Shown here: piece after piece, positions 16,646 to 25,587 of the stretch
How positions within the stretch are numbered: position 1 is the stretch's first letter
Layout: the number at the start of each line of letters is the position of its first letter
From: a virus
IMG/VR virus record: IMGVR_UViG_3300008111_000025
Coordinates: 1-56,410 of that record
Strand: one strand, 5' to 3'
Length of the DNA: 56,410 nucleotides
The notes under the pieces: generated by a model
The model's database searches: none
What the model was told of the DNA's origin: nothing
The model's input: only the letters and a program-made list of their open reading frames with translations
Made by a program: the position numbers and the translations under genes

Positions 16646-18307
16646 ATGGAGAAACTTTTTGAAGATATTAAGGTTACATACGATGTGTGGTTGTACGATA
16701 ATAACAACTCATTAGATGAGTATATAGATACTCCCCAAGATGACTTATACCCCGAACTTTTTGGGGTTAGATTGCGTCAATCTAGACGGTATATGTTAAC
16801 TAATGGGTTTTTTAAAAATAAAACAATTAGTAATAACGAAGAAGCATTTATGGAGAATTATGGTAATCCTTTCGCTAAAGTTTCTATGTCAAGAAGAATT
16901 GCCACGGTTACAAAAAACGAGGATAAGATTAGTATTAAAATATTTAGATACAGTAGGGGTAGAAATGTTGGTAAAAAGTATTTCAGAGTAAGAACTAACC
17001 TTGAATATATATCATATAACATAAAGACAAATGCCCTGTATTATGGTAAAATAATAAATTACCACTTAAAGAGAAAGGCGATTAAAAAATGCAACAGGGT
17101 TTTATTAACTAGTGATTGGCTTGAGTCAATCAATTGTTATATTAATGGTAGTTTGGGACACTCAGATAGTCAATCAAATATGCTTGAATCATTTGTTAAT
17201 GGTATTCCTGGCACTGAAAAGTATTTAGGAAACCCCAAATTAAGATTCTATAAATACTTCTTGGAGAAAAGCGGGGCTAAACTACCAAACAATTGGGATG
17301 CGTTCATTTGTGTTTATCCACAACCTACTAAAAAGTTACTAAAGAAAGTTAACTACAAGTTTATAGATTCTTATATGGATTTACATAAACTAAAAGGTGA
17401 TAAAATTAAAAGATGTTTACATTTGGTTAAAGTTATTAATCTTGAATATCTACACTTTGCATATCAAGTATTTGGTGAAAAATATATCCTATCAAAACCT
17501 GACGAAGACATTGTTAAAATACTACAGTTTAGTAATTATTATGGTGGTACATATTATAATTTGAACGATTATACTAAAGCTGAAAAAAATAATGCTTATG
17601 AAATTTTTAAATTGATATTGGATGAAAAGATTGACCTTTCCACATTTACAGACCACATAAGGTTTAAACTTAGATTATCGGATATTAATCCTGTGAAATG
17701 GAAATCTAAAACTCTTGATGATTTTAATGACGAGCATTACGAATGGAGTGAGAAAGTTGCGGACCTTAGTAAATGTAGATATGATAGATTTTACGGGAAC
17801 GATTTCAAGGGATGGGTTGAACAAAATATTGCGGTGAATGAAATTGATTATTACCCTGTCTTATTAACCAACAGTTCTGATTATAACTTTGAGTCAATGA
17901 CACAAAATAACTGTGTTAGAACTTATATTAATAAACCTTCAGCGATGATAATCTCATTGAGGGAGGGTTCAAACACAGGTAAAAATAAATTGACTATTGA
18001 ATATAATTTGGTATGTACTGATTGGGAAACTAAAGAGATAACCTTAAAAAGAGTTCAAACTAAAAGAAAGTCAAACATGATACCAGAACCTGAGTGGGAT
18101 GAACCTCTAAGAATTTTGGATTTGAGGATAAAGGAGTTATGTAAACAGAAATTATTTACCTTACCCAAAATACAAGTTACATTTAAGAATATGTCAAAAA
18201 TTGAAAGTGGTTTGAATATTGGTGACGATGGTTTTATTCAGTGGGATAACCGAGCCGTTCAAGCGGGACATAGTTTAAATTTTTATGAATTTGATGATTT
18301 ACCATGA
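16646..18307 (+). CDS. PcfJ-like protein
   Basis: 553 residues. The C-terminal half has the PcfJ-like signature, a Cys-containing strand segment MTQNNCVRTYINKPSAMIISLREG and a following strand (KLTIEYNLV) after a helical region (CLHLVKVINLEYLHF...). PcfJ proteins occur on conjugative plasmids and phages; their role is unknown. The N-terminal third is unassigned. The gene starts four bases after a -7 element and overlaps the next by four bases. Confidence 0.7.
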   Translation: MEKLFEDIKVTYDVWLYDNNNSLDEYIDTPQDDLYPELFGVRLRQSRRYMLTNGFFKNKTISNNEEAFMENYGNPFAKVSMSRRIATVTKNEDKISIKIFRYSRGRNVGKKYFRVRTNLEYISYNIKTNALYYGKIINYHLKRKAIKKCNRVLLTSDWLESINCYINGSLGHSDSQSNMLESFVNGIPGTEKYLGNPKLRFYKYFLEKSGAKLPNNWDAFICVYPQPTKKLLKKVNYKFIDSYMDLHKLKGDKIKRCLHLVKVINLEYLHFAYQVFGEKYILSKPDEDIVKILQFSNYYGGTYYNLNDYTKAEKNNAYEIFKLILDEKIDLSTFTDHIRFKLRLSDINPVKWKSKTLDDFNDEHYEWSEKVADLSKCRYDRFYGNDFKGWVEQNIAVNEIDYYPVLLTNSSDYNFESMTQNNCVRTYINKPSAMIISLREGSNTGKNKLTIEYNLVCTDWETKEITLKRVQTKRKSNMIPEPEWDEPLRILDLRIKELCKQKLFTLPKIQVTFKNMSKIESGLNIGDDGFIQWDNRAVQAGHSLNFYEFDDLP

Positions 18308-18663
18308 TTAAGGTTCCTGAACATATTATTGATTTATATAGGTTTGATGTTGAATCATACCCGTGCATATCTTATATAAAAATAGGTGAATGGGAAATCT
18401 TAAAATCATTATTAAACAAGTCAATCACTATATGGTATTTTGCGGATGATAATCAGGATAAATCGCTTATTATTGAAGAGTTTTTACAATACGATAAAAC
18501 AGGTATCTACATCTACTATAGACTAAATGAAAACAACGAATACGAGGTATTTATATTATCTAAAATTGACAAAAGAGATATTGTTAATTTTACATTACAC
18601 ATAATAAAAAAACAAATTAAAAATTATGGAAATAACAGCGAAAGAATTACTGGAAAAGATTGA
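18304..18663 (+). CDS. Small unknown protein
   Basis: 119 residues, alpha/beta, no membrane segment. It overlaps the PcfJ-like gene by 4 bases and the thioredoxin gene by 38 bases, so the three are probably cotranslated. No family recognised. Confidence 0.6.
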   Translation: MIKVPEHIIDLYRFDVESYPCISYIKIGEWEILKSLLNKSITIWYFADDNQDKSLIIEEFLQYDKTGIYIYYRLNENNEYEVFILSKIDKRDIVNFTLHIIKKQIKNYGNNSERITGKD

Positions 18664-18940
18664 GAATGGTGAAAAAGTTATGGTTGATTTTTGGGCGACT
18701 TGGTGTGGTCCTTGTAGAATGTTAAAACCTATCTTTGAGAAAGTTACTACCGAAAATGAAACTGATGTCCAAATGTATACTATGGATGTTGATTTAAATA
18801 GAGATTTGGCCGTTTCATTGGGTATTAGAAGTGTACCAACAATTAAAGTGTTTGATAAAGGTCAAGTTGTTGAAACTAAAGTTGGGGTTGTCCAAGAATC
18901 GGAACTTAAACAGATTGCTAAAAACTTGGTAAATGGATAA
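18626..18940 (+). CDS. trxA: Thioredoxin
   Basis: 104 residues with the full thioredoxin fold pattern: VMVDFWATWCGPCRMLKP (active-site CGPC at residues 27-30), the buried Asp in VDFWA, and the cis-Pro loop in SVPTIKVF. It would serve as a cytoplasmic dithiol reductant, for example for ribonucleotide reductase. It overlaps the glutaredoxin-like gene by 8 bases, giving a redox pair. Confidence 0.95.
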   Translation: MEITAKELLEKIENGEKVMVDFWATWCGPCRMLKPIFEKVTTENETDVQMYTMDVDLNRDLAVSLGIRSVPTIKVFDKGQVVETKVGVVQESELKQIAKNLVNG

Positions 18941-19217
18941 AATATTAATAGTGTTCACAATGAAAGGTTGTCCTTTCTGTGATGTATTTAAAGGTCAGCT
19001 TAAAGAACAAAATTTGGAATTCTATGAGAGGGATATTGATGAACATAAAGACGAGTATGATTTATTTGTTGAAATAACAGAAAACGATTATGTACCTGCA
19101 TTTATGATTGTAGAATCCCCAAACGAGGAACCTAATTCTCTATTGTTTGCACCTGGTAGAGATTTTGAAGAGATTGAAGATGGTGTGGAAATAATTAAAG
19201 AACACTTTACAAAATAA
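18933..19217 (+). CDS. Glutaredoxin-like protein
   Basis: 94 residues with an active site CPFC at residues 13-16 (VFTMKGCPFCDVF) and a YVPAF segment corresponding to the cis-Pro TVPxI loop. The C-terminal half carries an acidic insertion before a final helix. It probably acts with the adjacent thioredoxin in reducing a phage or host enzyme. The TVP motif is altered to YVP. The gene ends at a bidirectional terminator. Confidence 0.85.
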   Translation: MDKILIVFTMKGCPFCDVFKGQLKEQNLEFYERDIDEHKDEYDLFVEITENDYVPAFMIVESPNEEPNSLLFAPGRDFEEIEDGVEIIKEHFTK

Positions 19218-19220
19218 TAA

Positions 19221-19249
19221 AAACCCCACTTAAAAGGTGGGGTTTATTT
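19221..19249. terminator. Bidirectional terminator between convergent genes
   Basis: AAACCCCAC/GTGGGGTTT stem (19221-19229 with 19237-19245) with 7-base loop and A/T runs on both sides, placed between the glutaredoxin stop and the stop of the minus-strand gene. Confidence 0.85.
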
Positions 19250-20064
19250 TACATAATAACTAACTCTTCTAACTTATCTCTTATAAGCCAAGGTTTAGGG
19301 GAAAACGGATTATCCAAGTCCTCAACTAAATCATAGGTTGACAGTAAAAATTTAAAGTCGCTTAATTTAAAATCAAATACATCCAAAACTAATGACTTAA
19401 CAACCTTGTCAGGATAATGTTTTGTCTCAGAAAATAATTCAATATCAAAATCTTCTTCTTCATTTAGTTTAGTTGAAATCTTAAAGTCTATTTTATTTGA
19501 TTTTATTACATTAAATAGATGATTACAGATGTATTCGGAGTAGTAGTAATGTAATCTACCCATATTTAAACTATGACCGTATGGGAACTCAGATGTTACT
19601 GATAGAGGTGAGTAATTAAAATTAACTAAAGAAGGGGTTTTTGCTTCTGAATAGTCAACCTCAACTTGTAACCCATAGTTATCAGACGCTGACCATACAT
19701 TAAGGTCGTTTGATTTTATAAACTCAATTAATCTTTTGGAGAATGACGGTCTTTCAGTATTGTAAAAAGTGAATGAATAGTCAGTCTTACTTTCAAGTTC
19801 TACATCATACATAATTAAGTCAATTACATTAATGTTTTCATAACCGAATTTTGAAAGTAACTCTTTGTTTTGTTCGGTGAACTCCTCTTGGATTTTTGAC
19901 ATTTCTAAAATATCTTTACGATTTGTCATCCCATTAATAACAAAAAACTTTCCACAGTCAGTTACTTCAATAACCGAATCGTAATCAAGGGTTAATTTTT
20001 TTAAAATGTAATCGGCCATTTTATTAACAAGACCTCTGTTTGAATTTGGATTGATATATCTCAT
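19249..20064 (-). CDS. Unknown protein, faint S-adenosylmethionine synthetase-like outline
   Basis: 271 residues from the ATG at 20064 (MRYINPNSNRGLVNKMADYI); an ATG 72 bases further upstream would add a hydrophobic stretch and is less likely. The N-terminal segment (KMADYILKKLTLDYDSVIEV, GKFFVINGMT) and the C-terminal PWLIRDKLEELV vaguely recall the ends of MetK, but the catalytic GHPDK and GGGAFSGKD motifs are absent. I regard this as a hypothesis only. It is otherwise an acidic soluble protein. Confidence 0.55.
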   Translation of the reverse strand: MRYINPNSNRGLVNKMADYILKKLTLDYDSVIEVTDCGKFFVINGMTNRKDILEMSKIQEEFTEQNKELLSKFGYENINVIDLIMYDVELESKTDYSFTFYNTERPSFSKRLIEFIKSNDLNVWSASDNYGLQVEVDYSEAKTPSLVNFNYSPLSVTSEFPYGHSLNMGRLHYYYSEYICNHLFNVIKSNKIDFKISTKLNEEEDFDIELFSETKHYPDKVVKSLVLDVFDFKLSDFKFLLSTYDLVEDLDNPFSPKPWLIRDKLEELVIM

Positions 20065-20126
20065 AATGTTAAATTTATACCAATTAATAACTAAAATTAT
20101 TAATACCTTAAATAGTAAAATGAAAA

Positions 20127-20149
20127 AGGAGGACATACAATATCCTCCT
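20127..20149 (-). terminator. Terminator of the 47-residue minus-strand gene
   Basis: On the minus strand AGGAGGA/TCCTCCT (20149-20143 with 20133-20127) with 9-base loop followed by TTTTC. Confidence 0.75.
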
Positions 20150-20171
20150 ATCCTTTCTAGAAAACCAAGAA

Positions 20172-20315
20172 TTACTTCTTCTTAGTGTAGTATTTCTCTA
20201 CAACCTTCTTAATTGACTCCTGAATAGAAGTGTTATTAGTTGGTTGTGCTTGAGGTGCCGCACTTTGTTGATTTGTTTGTGCTTGGTTACCTTTGTTCTT
20301 GCATCCACAACTCAT
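20172..20315 (-). CDS. Small Cys-rich-start protein (MSCGCK), unknown
   Basis: 47 residues on the minus strand: MSCGCKNKGN, a low-complexity Gln/Ala/Pro/Asn middle and a basic helical end (SIQESIKKVVEKYYTKKK). A terminator follows and an ATATTTAT element lies about 47 bases upstream on its strand (20362-20355). The CGC start is seen in small proteins of Bacteroidota phages; it may bind metal. The function is unknown. Confidence 0.6.
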   Translation of the reverse strand: MSCGCKNKGNQAQTNQQSAAPQAQPTNNTSIQESIKKVVEKYYTKKK

Positions 20316-20418
20316 TGTTAATTTTTTTTAAACGTTTATTGTTTGTATACATTTATAAATATCTAAATGAGATGTAATATGTAAATAAAACCTTGTTTTA
20401 ATTTATTTTAAAATATTT

Positions 20419-21843
20419 ATGGATATGAAACCAAATATTAACCACAACAAATTGCGTAAGTTTATTAATTTATTAGTTGAGCAGGATGGCTCTGATGATG
20501 TATATCGTATATCACCTGAAGAATACTTAGAACTATTAAAACTTTCTGACAATAGTCCTGGTGTTACTAGAATTAAAAAGTTCGGAGGTAAACCACTTTA
20601 TATCACAGGTGACTTAGATGTTAGAGGATTACCAATAAAAACACTAGGTAATGTTGCTTATGTGGATGGTAGATTGGATATAAGTAACACAAAGATTTCT
20701 GAACTACCTGATGGTATTGCCAAAGGATACATTTGGGATAGTGGAACGCCAAGAGAATCCAAACGACTTATTAAACAAGACCAAAAATGGTTGGAAGAAA
20801 ACCAAGAAAGGAAAGAAAGTGGTGAATGGGAAATAGGTGAAAGTGATGAAGCAAATAAAGTTAACGCTCTATTTAAATGGTTAGTTGGTTCTGGAGAAAT
20901 TGAAACATTAGATGATAATGAAAGGGAAGAATTGGTTGAGTTAAAAAAGAAATACGAAAGAATTGAGAAGGAATATAATGAGACCGAGGATGATGAAGAA
21001 GAGAGTGAATTATACGATAAATTAAACGAATTGGAGGGAGACATTGAGGGACTTGAAGAAAGAAATAATGATTTATATAATACAATTGTTCCTTATGGGA
21101 AACATTATGGTTTAGATGACTTCAATATAATACCATTAAGAACTAGAAGTAATTATGTTGAATATACCGTGGCAACAGAAGATGAAATGGATGAAGCTCT
21201 TGAAGAATATTATAAGGGTCGTTTAGAAGATGATGGTGTGGGTTCGTTTAATAAATGGGTTATTGAAGATTGTCTTGATGAGGATTATATTGTTGAAATG
21301 GCTGAGGAAGATTATAATCGTGATGTATGGGATAATCCCGAATCTTATTTTGATGGTGATGATTATGAATTAAGTGATGAGCAAGAAAAGAGAATTAATG
21401 AACTTAATGATTACATCAAAAGTTTGGAAGAATATATTGAAAGAATGGAAAACAGACAATCTGAGTTAGATTCTGAAATTGAGGAACCCGATGAATACTC
21501 TAAAGCCTATGATGAGGTTCAAGGTATGATTGATGACGCTGAGGAAAAGAAATCTAACGCTGAAGATGAGATTGAAAGTATTAATGACTCGGCTAAAGAA
21601 GTTACCCAAGATATGGTTGATAATAAAGTTGACGAATTAGTTAACAGAGTTAGACGAGACCCATTAGATTATCTTAAAGAATTAGGATATAGTGATAAAG
21701 ATATAATAAGATTTGTTGATAATGATTGTATACTTAAAACACTTATAAAAGACGGTGACTATGGTGATATTAATGGATATGATGGTCAATATGACACCTA
21801 TCGTATTGATGGTCAAGAATATTATATTATGAGAATTAGTTAA
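20419..21843 (+). CDS. Acidic coiled-coil protein with LRR-like N-terminus and leader-like start
   Basis: 474 residues. The start MDMKPNINHNKLRKFINLLVEQ resembles the leaders of other candidate virion proteins, ending LVEQ. Residues about 55-90 have beta-solenoid or LRR-like repeats (KPLYITGDLDVRGLPIKTLG, VDGRLDISNTKISELPDGI). The rest is long Glu/Lys coiled coil with an acidic middle. The ATG at 20419 lies inside an ATATTTAT element; the ATG at 20425 is an alternative start. It is probably structural, with no enzyme motif. Confidence 0.7.
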   Translation: MDMKPNINHNKLRKFINLLVEQDGSDDVYRISPEEYLELLKLSDNSPGVTRIKKFGGKPLYITGDLDVRGLPIKTLGNVAYVDGRLDISNTKISELPDGIAKGYIWDSGTPRESKRLIKQDQKWLEENQERKESGEWEIGESDEANKVNALFKWLVGSGEIETLDDNEREELVELKKKYERIEKEYNETEDDEEESELYDKLNELEGDIEGLEERNNDLYNTIVPYGKHYGLDDFNIIPLRTRSNYVEYTVATEDEMDEALEEYYKGRLEDDGVGSFNKWVIEDCLDEDYIVEMAEEDYNRDVWDNPESYFDGDDYELSDEQEKRINELNDYIKSLEEYIERMENRQSELDSEIEEPDEYSKAYDEVQGMIDDAEEKKSNAEDEIESINDSAKEVTQDMVDNKVDELVNRVRRDPLDYLKELGYSDKDIIRFVDNDCILKTLIKDGDYGDINGYDGQYDTYRIDGQEYYIMRIS

Positions 21844-21880
21844 TCTACCAATTTATGATAATTTTACTTATACTTATGTT

Positions 21881-22660
21881 ATGTCAACAAAAAAACCAAA
21901 AAAGAAATTTGATTTTATCATGGATACCGACTGGTTATTCCATGGAGTGTTAGATGCGGAGCAGAAACAATACGTCCTTTTAAATTATTTCCAAAAGTTA
22001 AATAAGTATTTTGAAGAGATGAAGATTTACCCAATGTTTATTGAGTTGTCTTTGCATTTAGGTAATATTCAGACATTAATAAATTCCAATAAAATCCTTT
22101 ATACTGAAAAGAAATTCTCAACTAATGATGATGAATTGTTATTATCGGACTTAAAAGTTAAAGACATACCAGTGTTAGCCACTGAAGAAGTTGATGAATA
22201 TAAAAAGATTTTAAAAAATTCACAGCCACAACTTTACGACTACTTCAATTTTGCGAAGTCATTATGGACTGTGGTTTATGATTCAATTGATATTAAAGTC
22301 AAGAAAAATAGGAATAGTATAAAATCTAAATCAGGGTTTTTTTATTATAAAAATAATGAAGGGGTTTTATATGTGTGGCAATATACAACAAAAAAAGTTT
22401 ATAAAACTGAAAATCAAACTAAAACTCATTTAAAACAAATCTATAAAAGTGAAGAAAACGACTTGACAGTTGATAAAATTATTTCTATGTTTTCTAAAAC
22501 ATATGAAAAAAATGATGAGAAGACGTATCCAATAATTGAAGTTAGTTGTAGTAGTATTTTTCCTTTAAAAGAAACTTTACTACCTATCTTTAAAAGGAAG
22601 ATATTATCTCACATTAATCAATATAAAGTTGCAAAAGTAGAAACTAAAACTTTGTCCTAA
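21881..22660 (+). CDS. Unknown protein
   Basis: 259 residues, alpha/beta with a basic N-terminus (MSTKKPKKKFDFIMDTDWLFHG) and a Lys-rich C-terminus. No membrane segment or catalytic motif is recognised. It overlaps the next small gene by one base (TAATG). Confidence 0.65.
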   Translation: MSTKKPKKKFDFIMDTDWLFHGVLDAEQKQYVLLNYFQKLNKYFEEMKIYPMFIELSLHLGNIQTLINSNKILYTEKKFSTNDDELLLSDLKVKDIPVLATEEVDEYKKILKNSQPQLYDYFNFAKSLWTVVYDSIDIKVKKNRNSIKSKSGFFYYKNNEGVLYVWQYTTKKVYKTENQTKTHLKQIYKSEENDLTVDKIISMFSKTYEKNDEKTYPIIEVSCSSIFPLKETLLPIFKRKILSHINQYKVAKVETKTLS

Positions 22661-22851
22661 TGGGTTTTAATAAGAGAATTTTAAGTAAAGAAAACATCAT
22701 AAGTAACATTGACAATCTTACCAATTATTTGGGTAATCCTGATGCGGTATTTATGACGGATGATTTTTCAAAGGAAGTATATCATATGTTTACCGAAGGT
22801 AAATCTGAAGAAGAAATAATAAACTACATTAATAATAATCATGAAAGTTAA
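22660..22851 (+). CDS. Small unknown protein
   Basis: 63 residues, helical (MGFNKRILSKENIISN...), with a C-terminal FTEGKSEEEIINYI helix. It overlaps its predecessor by one base and the glutamine synthetase gene by 11 bases, so it is translationally coupled to the latter. Confidence 0.6.
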   Translation: MGFNKRILSKENIISNIDNLTNYLGNPDAVFMTDDFSKEVYHMFTEGKSEEEIINYINNNHES

Positions 22852-24214
22852 ATTAGAATATGTGTGGCTTGATGGGTACACACCAGAACCAAATCTAAGA
22901 AGTAAAGTTAAAATTGTTAGTCATGACGATATAAGTGAGGCGTTTTTAACAGGTAAATTTCCTGAATGGAATTTTGATGGTTCATCAACTAATCAAGCTG
23001 AAACAGGTGATTCTGATTGTATTTTAAAACCTGTAAGACATTATACGACTGATAGGTTATCTACGGTATATGTTTTGTGTGAAGTAATGAATTCTGACGG
23101 AACTCCACATCAATCTAATACAAGAGCTAAAATAACAGAAGATGATAATGGAATGTGGTTTGGGTTTGAACAAGAATATTTTATTCGTGAAGGTAAAAAC
23201 ATGCCAGTGTTGGGTCATAGTGGAAGACATAGTAATCAACAAGGTGAGTTTTATTGTGGTGTTGGTGCAAATGTTGTTGGTAGAGAATTTGTGGAGAAAC
23301 ATACCAACATGTGTTTAAATTATGGTATTAATATTACGGGAACAAATGCTGAGGTTGCATTAGGACAGTGGGAATATCAAGTCTTTTCAAAAGGTAAGAT
23401 GAAAGGTGGTGATGACCTTTGGATGACAAGATATTTCTTACATAAAATTTCTGAAGAATATGGATATGAGATTGAACTACACCCAAAACCTATCCAACAC
23501 GGAGAATGGAATGGGTCGGGATTACATACCAATTTCTCAACAGAATATATGAGAGAAGTTGGGGGTGAAGAATATTTTCAATCTTTATTTTCAAGTTTTG
23601 AGGCAAGACACTATGAACACATCAAAAATTATGGGTCGTCTAATGAACTTAGATTAACTGGTAAGTTTGAAACACAATCAATTGATAAGTTTAGTTGGGG
23701 TGTATCAGACAGAGGAGCATCAATTAGAATTCCACAATCAACCGCAAAAGAATGGAAAGGTTATATTGAAGATAGACGACCAGCTTCAAATGCTGACCCA
23801 TACAAAATTATTCATCAGATAGATTTATCCATTAATAATGCTGAAACTATATTTGATATGAAGCATAAAATGAATTATGTCGTAAAAGATTATGAGGTCT
23901 TAAAACAACATTTAAATGGGGTATTGAGTAATGATGAGTTATTGAAAGAATATAGAGATGATGAGGAGTATGAAATTGACTCTGAAACTATGGATGGGTC
24001 CAATATAGACACAGAAAAAATTAATTTTAACGCTACGTTTGGAAAAGAAGGTCCCACAAAAATACCAAAAGAGATTTTAGAAAAAATGATGAACGCGGAC
24101 AGAATTAAAGATATGGTTACCAAAAATAAAATTGTTGAAGATAGAATATCCAAAAAAGAAGAATACGAGGACAAATTAAACCAAATGATTAAAAATTATA
24201 AGGAAAATAAATAA
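22841..24214 (+). CDS. Type II (eukaryote-like) glutamine synthetase with C-terminal extension
   Basis: 457 residues. The first about 340 match GSII: a beta-grasp start with WLDGYTPEPNLRSK and EWNFDGSSTNQAETGDSD, then GFEQEYF (metal-binding Glu), GAN/GREFVEKH, NAEVALGQWEYQV, HGEWNGSGLHTNFST (ATP/substrate region) and GVSDRGASIRIP. The enzyme joins ammonia to glutamate using ATP. About 100 extra C-terminal residues are acidic and helical and not part of the family. Key motifs look intact. Flavobacteria have GSII, so acquisition from the host is plausible. Confidence 0.93.
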   Translation: MKVKLEYVWLDGYTPEPNLRSKVKIVSHDDISEAFLTGKFPEWNFDGSSTNQAETGDSDCILKPVRHYTTDRLSTVYVLCEVMNSDGTPHQSNTRAKITEDDNGMWFGFEQEYFIREGKNMPVLGHSGRHSNQQGEFYCGVGANVVGREFVEKHTNMCLNYGINITGTNAEVALGQWEYQVFSKGKMKGGDDLWMTRYFLHKISEEYGYEIELHPKPIQHGEWNGSGLHTNFSTEYMREVGGEEYFQSLFSSFEARHYEHIKNYGSSNELRLTGKFETQSIDKFSWGVSDRGASIRIPQSTAKEWKGYIEDRRPASNADPYKIIHQIDLSINNAETIFDMKHKMNYVVKDYEVLKQHLNGVLSNDELLKEYRDDEEYEIDSETMDGSNIDTEKINFNATFGKEGPTKIPKEILEKMMNADRIKDMVTKNKIVEDRISKKEEYEDKLNQMIKNYKENK

Positions 24215-24215
24215 A

Positions 24216-24728
24216 ATGAGATTTTTTTTAATTGTTTTTTGTTTCATTAACACCTTGATTGGGTTTTCTCAAATTAATAATAATATTGATGGGGTTAATG
24301 AATTCATCGGAAAACAAAAAAACATAAAATTGTTTGACGGACCATATCAAATAGATTCAGTCAATTATTTCCTTATCGGTACAATATCTAAAGATACTTT
24401 TTATTTTTTCTACAAATATAAAAACGGTGCGTTCAGATTAAATGACACATATGAATATCAAGGTGTTGATGATTTAAATAAAAAGTTATCATTTTACCAT
24501 ATCAATAATGAAGTTGAGGTAAATAATACCATTTTTGAGAAAGTTGATGAATGGGCTTATAGAGACCAACTAATATTAATTGAACATAAAGAAAATCCTG
24601 ATAAATTTGTTAAAGAAAAAGTAATTAAAGTACCTTACGCAAAAAGGGTTGGTGGTAAATGGATATATTTAAATTCACCAAGAATAATATGGTTAGATAA
24701 AAACGGAAAAGAAATAAAACGAGCATAA
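24216..24728 (+). CDS. Secreted protein of unknown function
   Basis: 170 residues with an N-terminal signal peptide (MRFFLIVFCFINTLIGFSQ, cleavage likely after FSQ) and no lipobox Cys. The mature part is beta-rich. It begins 2 bases after the glutamine synthetase stop. It is exported to the host periplasm or envelope; the function is unknown. Confidence 0.65.
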   Translation: MRFFLIVFCFINTLIGFSQINNNIDGVNEFIGKQKNIKLFDGPYQIDSVNYFLIGTISKDTFYFFYKYKNGAFRLNDTYEYQGVDDLNKKLSFYHINNEVEVNNTIFEKVDEWAYRDQLILIEHKENPDKFVKEKVIKVPYAKRVGGKWIYLNSPRIIWLDKNGKEIKRA

Positions 24729-24729
24729 A

Positions 24730-24960
24730 ATGGAACAAAAAGAACAAGTTAACCACCCAGAACATTACGGAGGAAAAAATAATGAATATGAGGCCATCAA
24801 GGTGATAGATGCTTGGGACTTAGGTTTTAGTTTGGGTAATACTGTAAAGTATATCTCAAGGGCTGGTAAGAAAGAGTCTGATAAAGAATTACAGGACCTT
24901 AAGAAAGCTTTATGGTATTTACAACACCACATTGAACAATTGGAGAAGAAATCAAATTAA
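24730..24960 (+). CDS. DUF3310-family protein
   Basis: 76 residues matching DUF3310: VNHPEHYGG, EAIKVIDAW, LGNTVKYISRAGKK and a final helix DLKKALWYLQHHIEQLE. The family is widespread in phages and sometimes called a nucleotide kinase-like protein, without firm evidence. The stop overlaps the convergent minus-strand gene. Confidence 0.85.
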   Translation: MEQKEQVNHPEHYGGKNNEYEAIKVIDAWDLGFSLGNTVKYISRAGKKESDKELQDLKKALWYLQHHIEQLEKKSN

Positions 24961-25490
24961 ATATATTCGGCTCTTAATTGAGGTAAAATTGTGTTAATAA
25001 TGTTATCATAAACACCTGGTAGATAAACATCCTCGTACCACTGAAGTAAATCTTCAATATCTCTAAATTTACTTGGTATCTCTCTACTAAGATAAAAGTC
25101 GGGTTGTTCTTCATTAGCCGCATGTAATCCATTAATATTTAATACATAGTATTCAACATTATATGGTAATATTGCCCTACCATCCCAATATGGTGTTGCG
25201 AGTATCATAATACCTTCAGTAAATTGTCTTCCATTATATTCAGTTCTAATTGATGTTAAAGGGGTCCAACTAACGGTGCCCTCATAACTATCTGCGGATA
25301 TAATAAATTCTTTATAACTGGTGGGAATCTCTTGATGACTTATAAGGTCAAGTAACACCTCGTATGATTCCGTAGGGTATAATGGGTATTTTGTGATAGT
25401 TAATATTTCGGTAATACTTAGACCAACCATTTTAGCGGCGTCCCAAATACCAACTTTCTCAACCAACCTGAGCAAAGATTCTTTATTCAT
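24957..25490 (-). CDS. Unknown minus-strand protein
   Basis: 177 residues. It starts with a helical region (MNKESLLRLVEKVGIWDAAKMVG, helix-turn-helix-like) and has a beta-rich centre (GTVSWTPLTSIRTEYNG). The ATG is four bases after ATATTTAT on the minus strand (ATATTTATCAATATG), identical to the arrangement before the gene at 50074. No named family. Confidence 0.6.
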   Translation of the reverse strand: MNKESLLRLVEKVGIWDAAKMVGLSITEILTITKYPLYPTESYEVLLDLISHQEIPTSYKEFIISADSYEGTVSWTPLTSIRTEYNGRQFTEGIMILATPYWDGRAILPYNVEYYVLNINGLHAANEEQPDFYLSREIPSKFRDIEDLLQWYEDVYLPGVYDNIINTILPQLRAEYI

Positions 25491-25544
25491 ATTGATAAAT
25501 ATGTATAATATATATAACTGATATGGAAAATTACATCAATCGTT

Positions 25545-25552
25545 ATATTTAT
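25545..25552 (+). promoter_or_regulatory. ATATTTAT element before tail-fibre gene
   Basis: ATATTTAT at 25545-25552 in the divergent spacer, 36 bases before the fibre ATG at 25588; the 25490 gene has its own copy at 25495-25502 on the other strand. Confidence 0.4.
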
Positions 25553-25587
25553 GATTAAAGATAAATAAAACAATATCTCAATTATAG

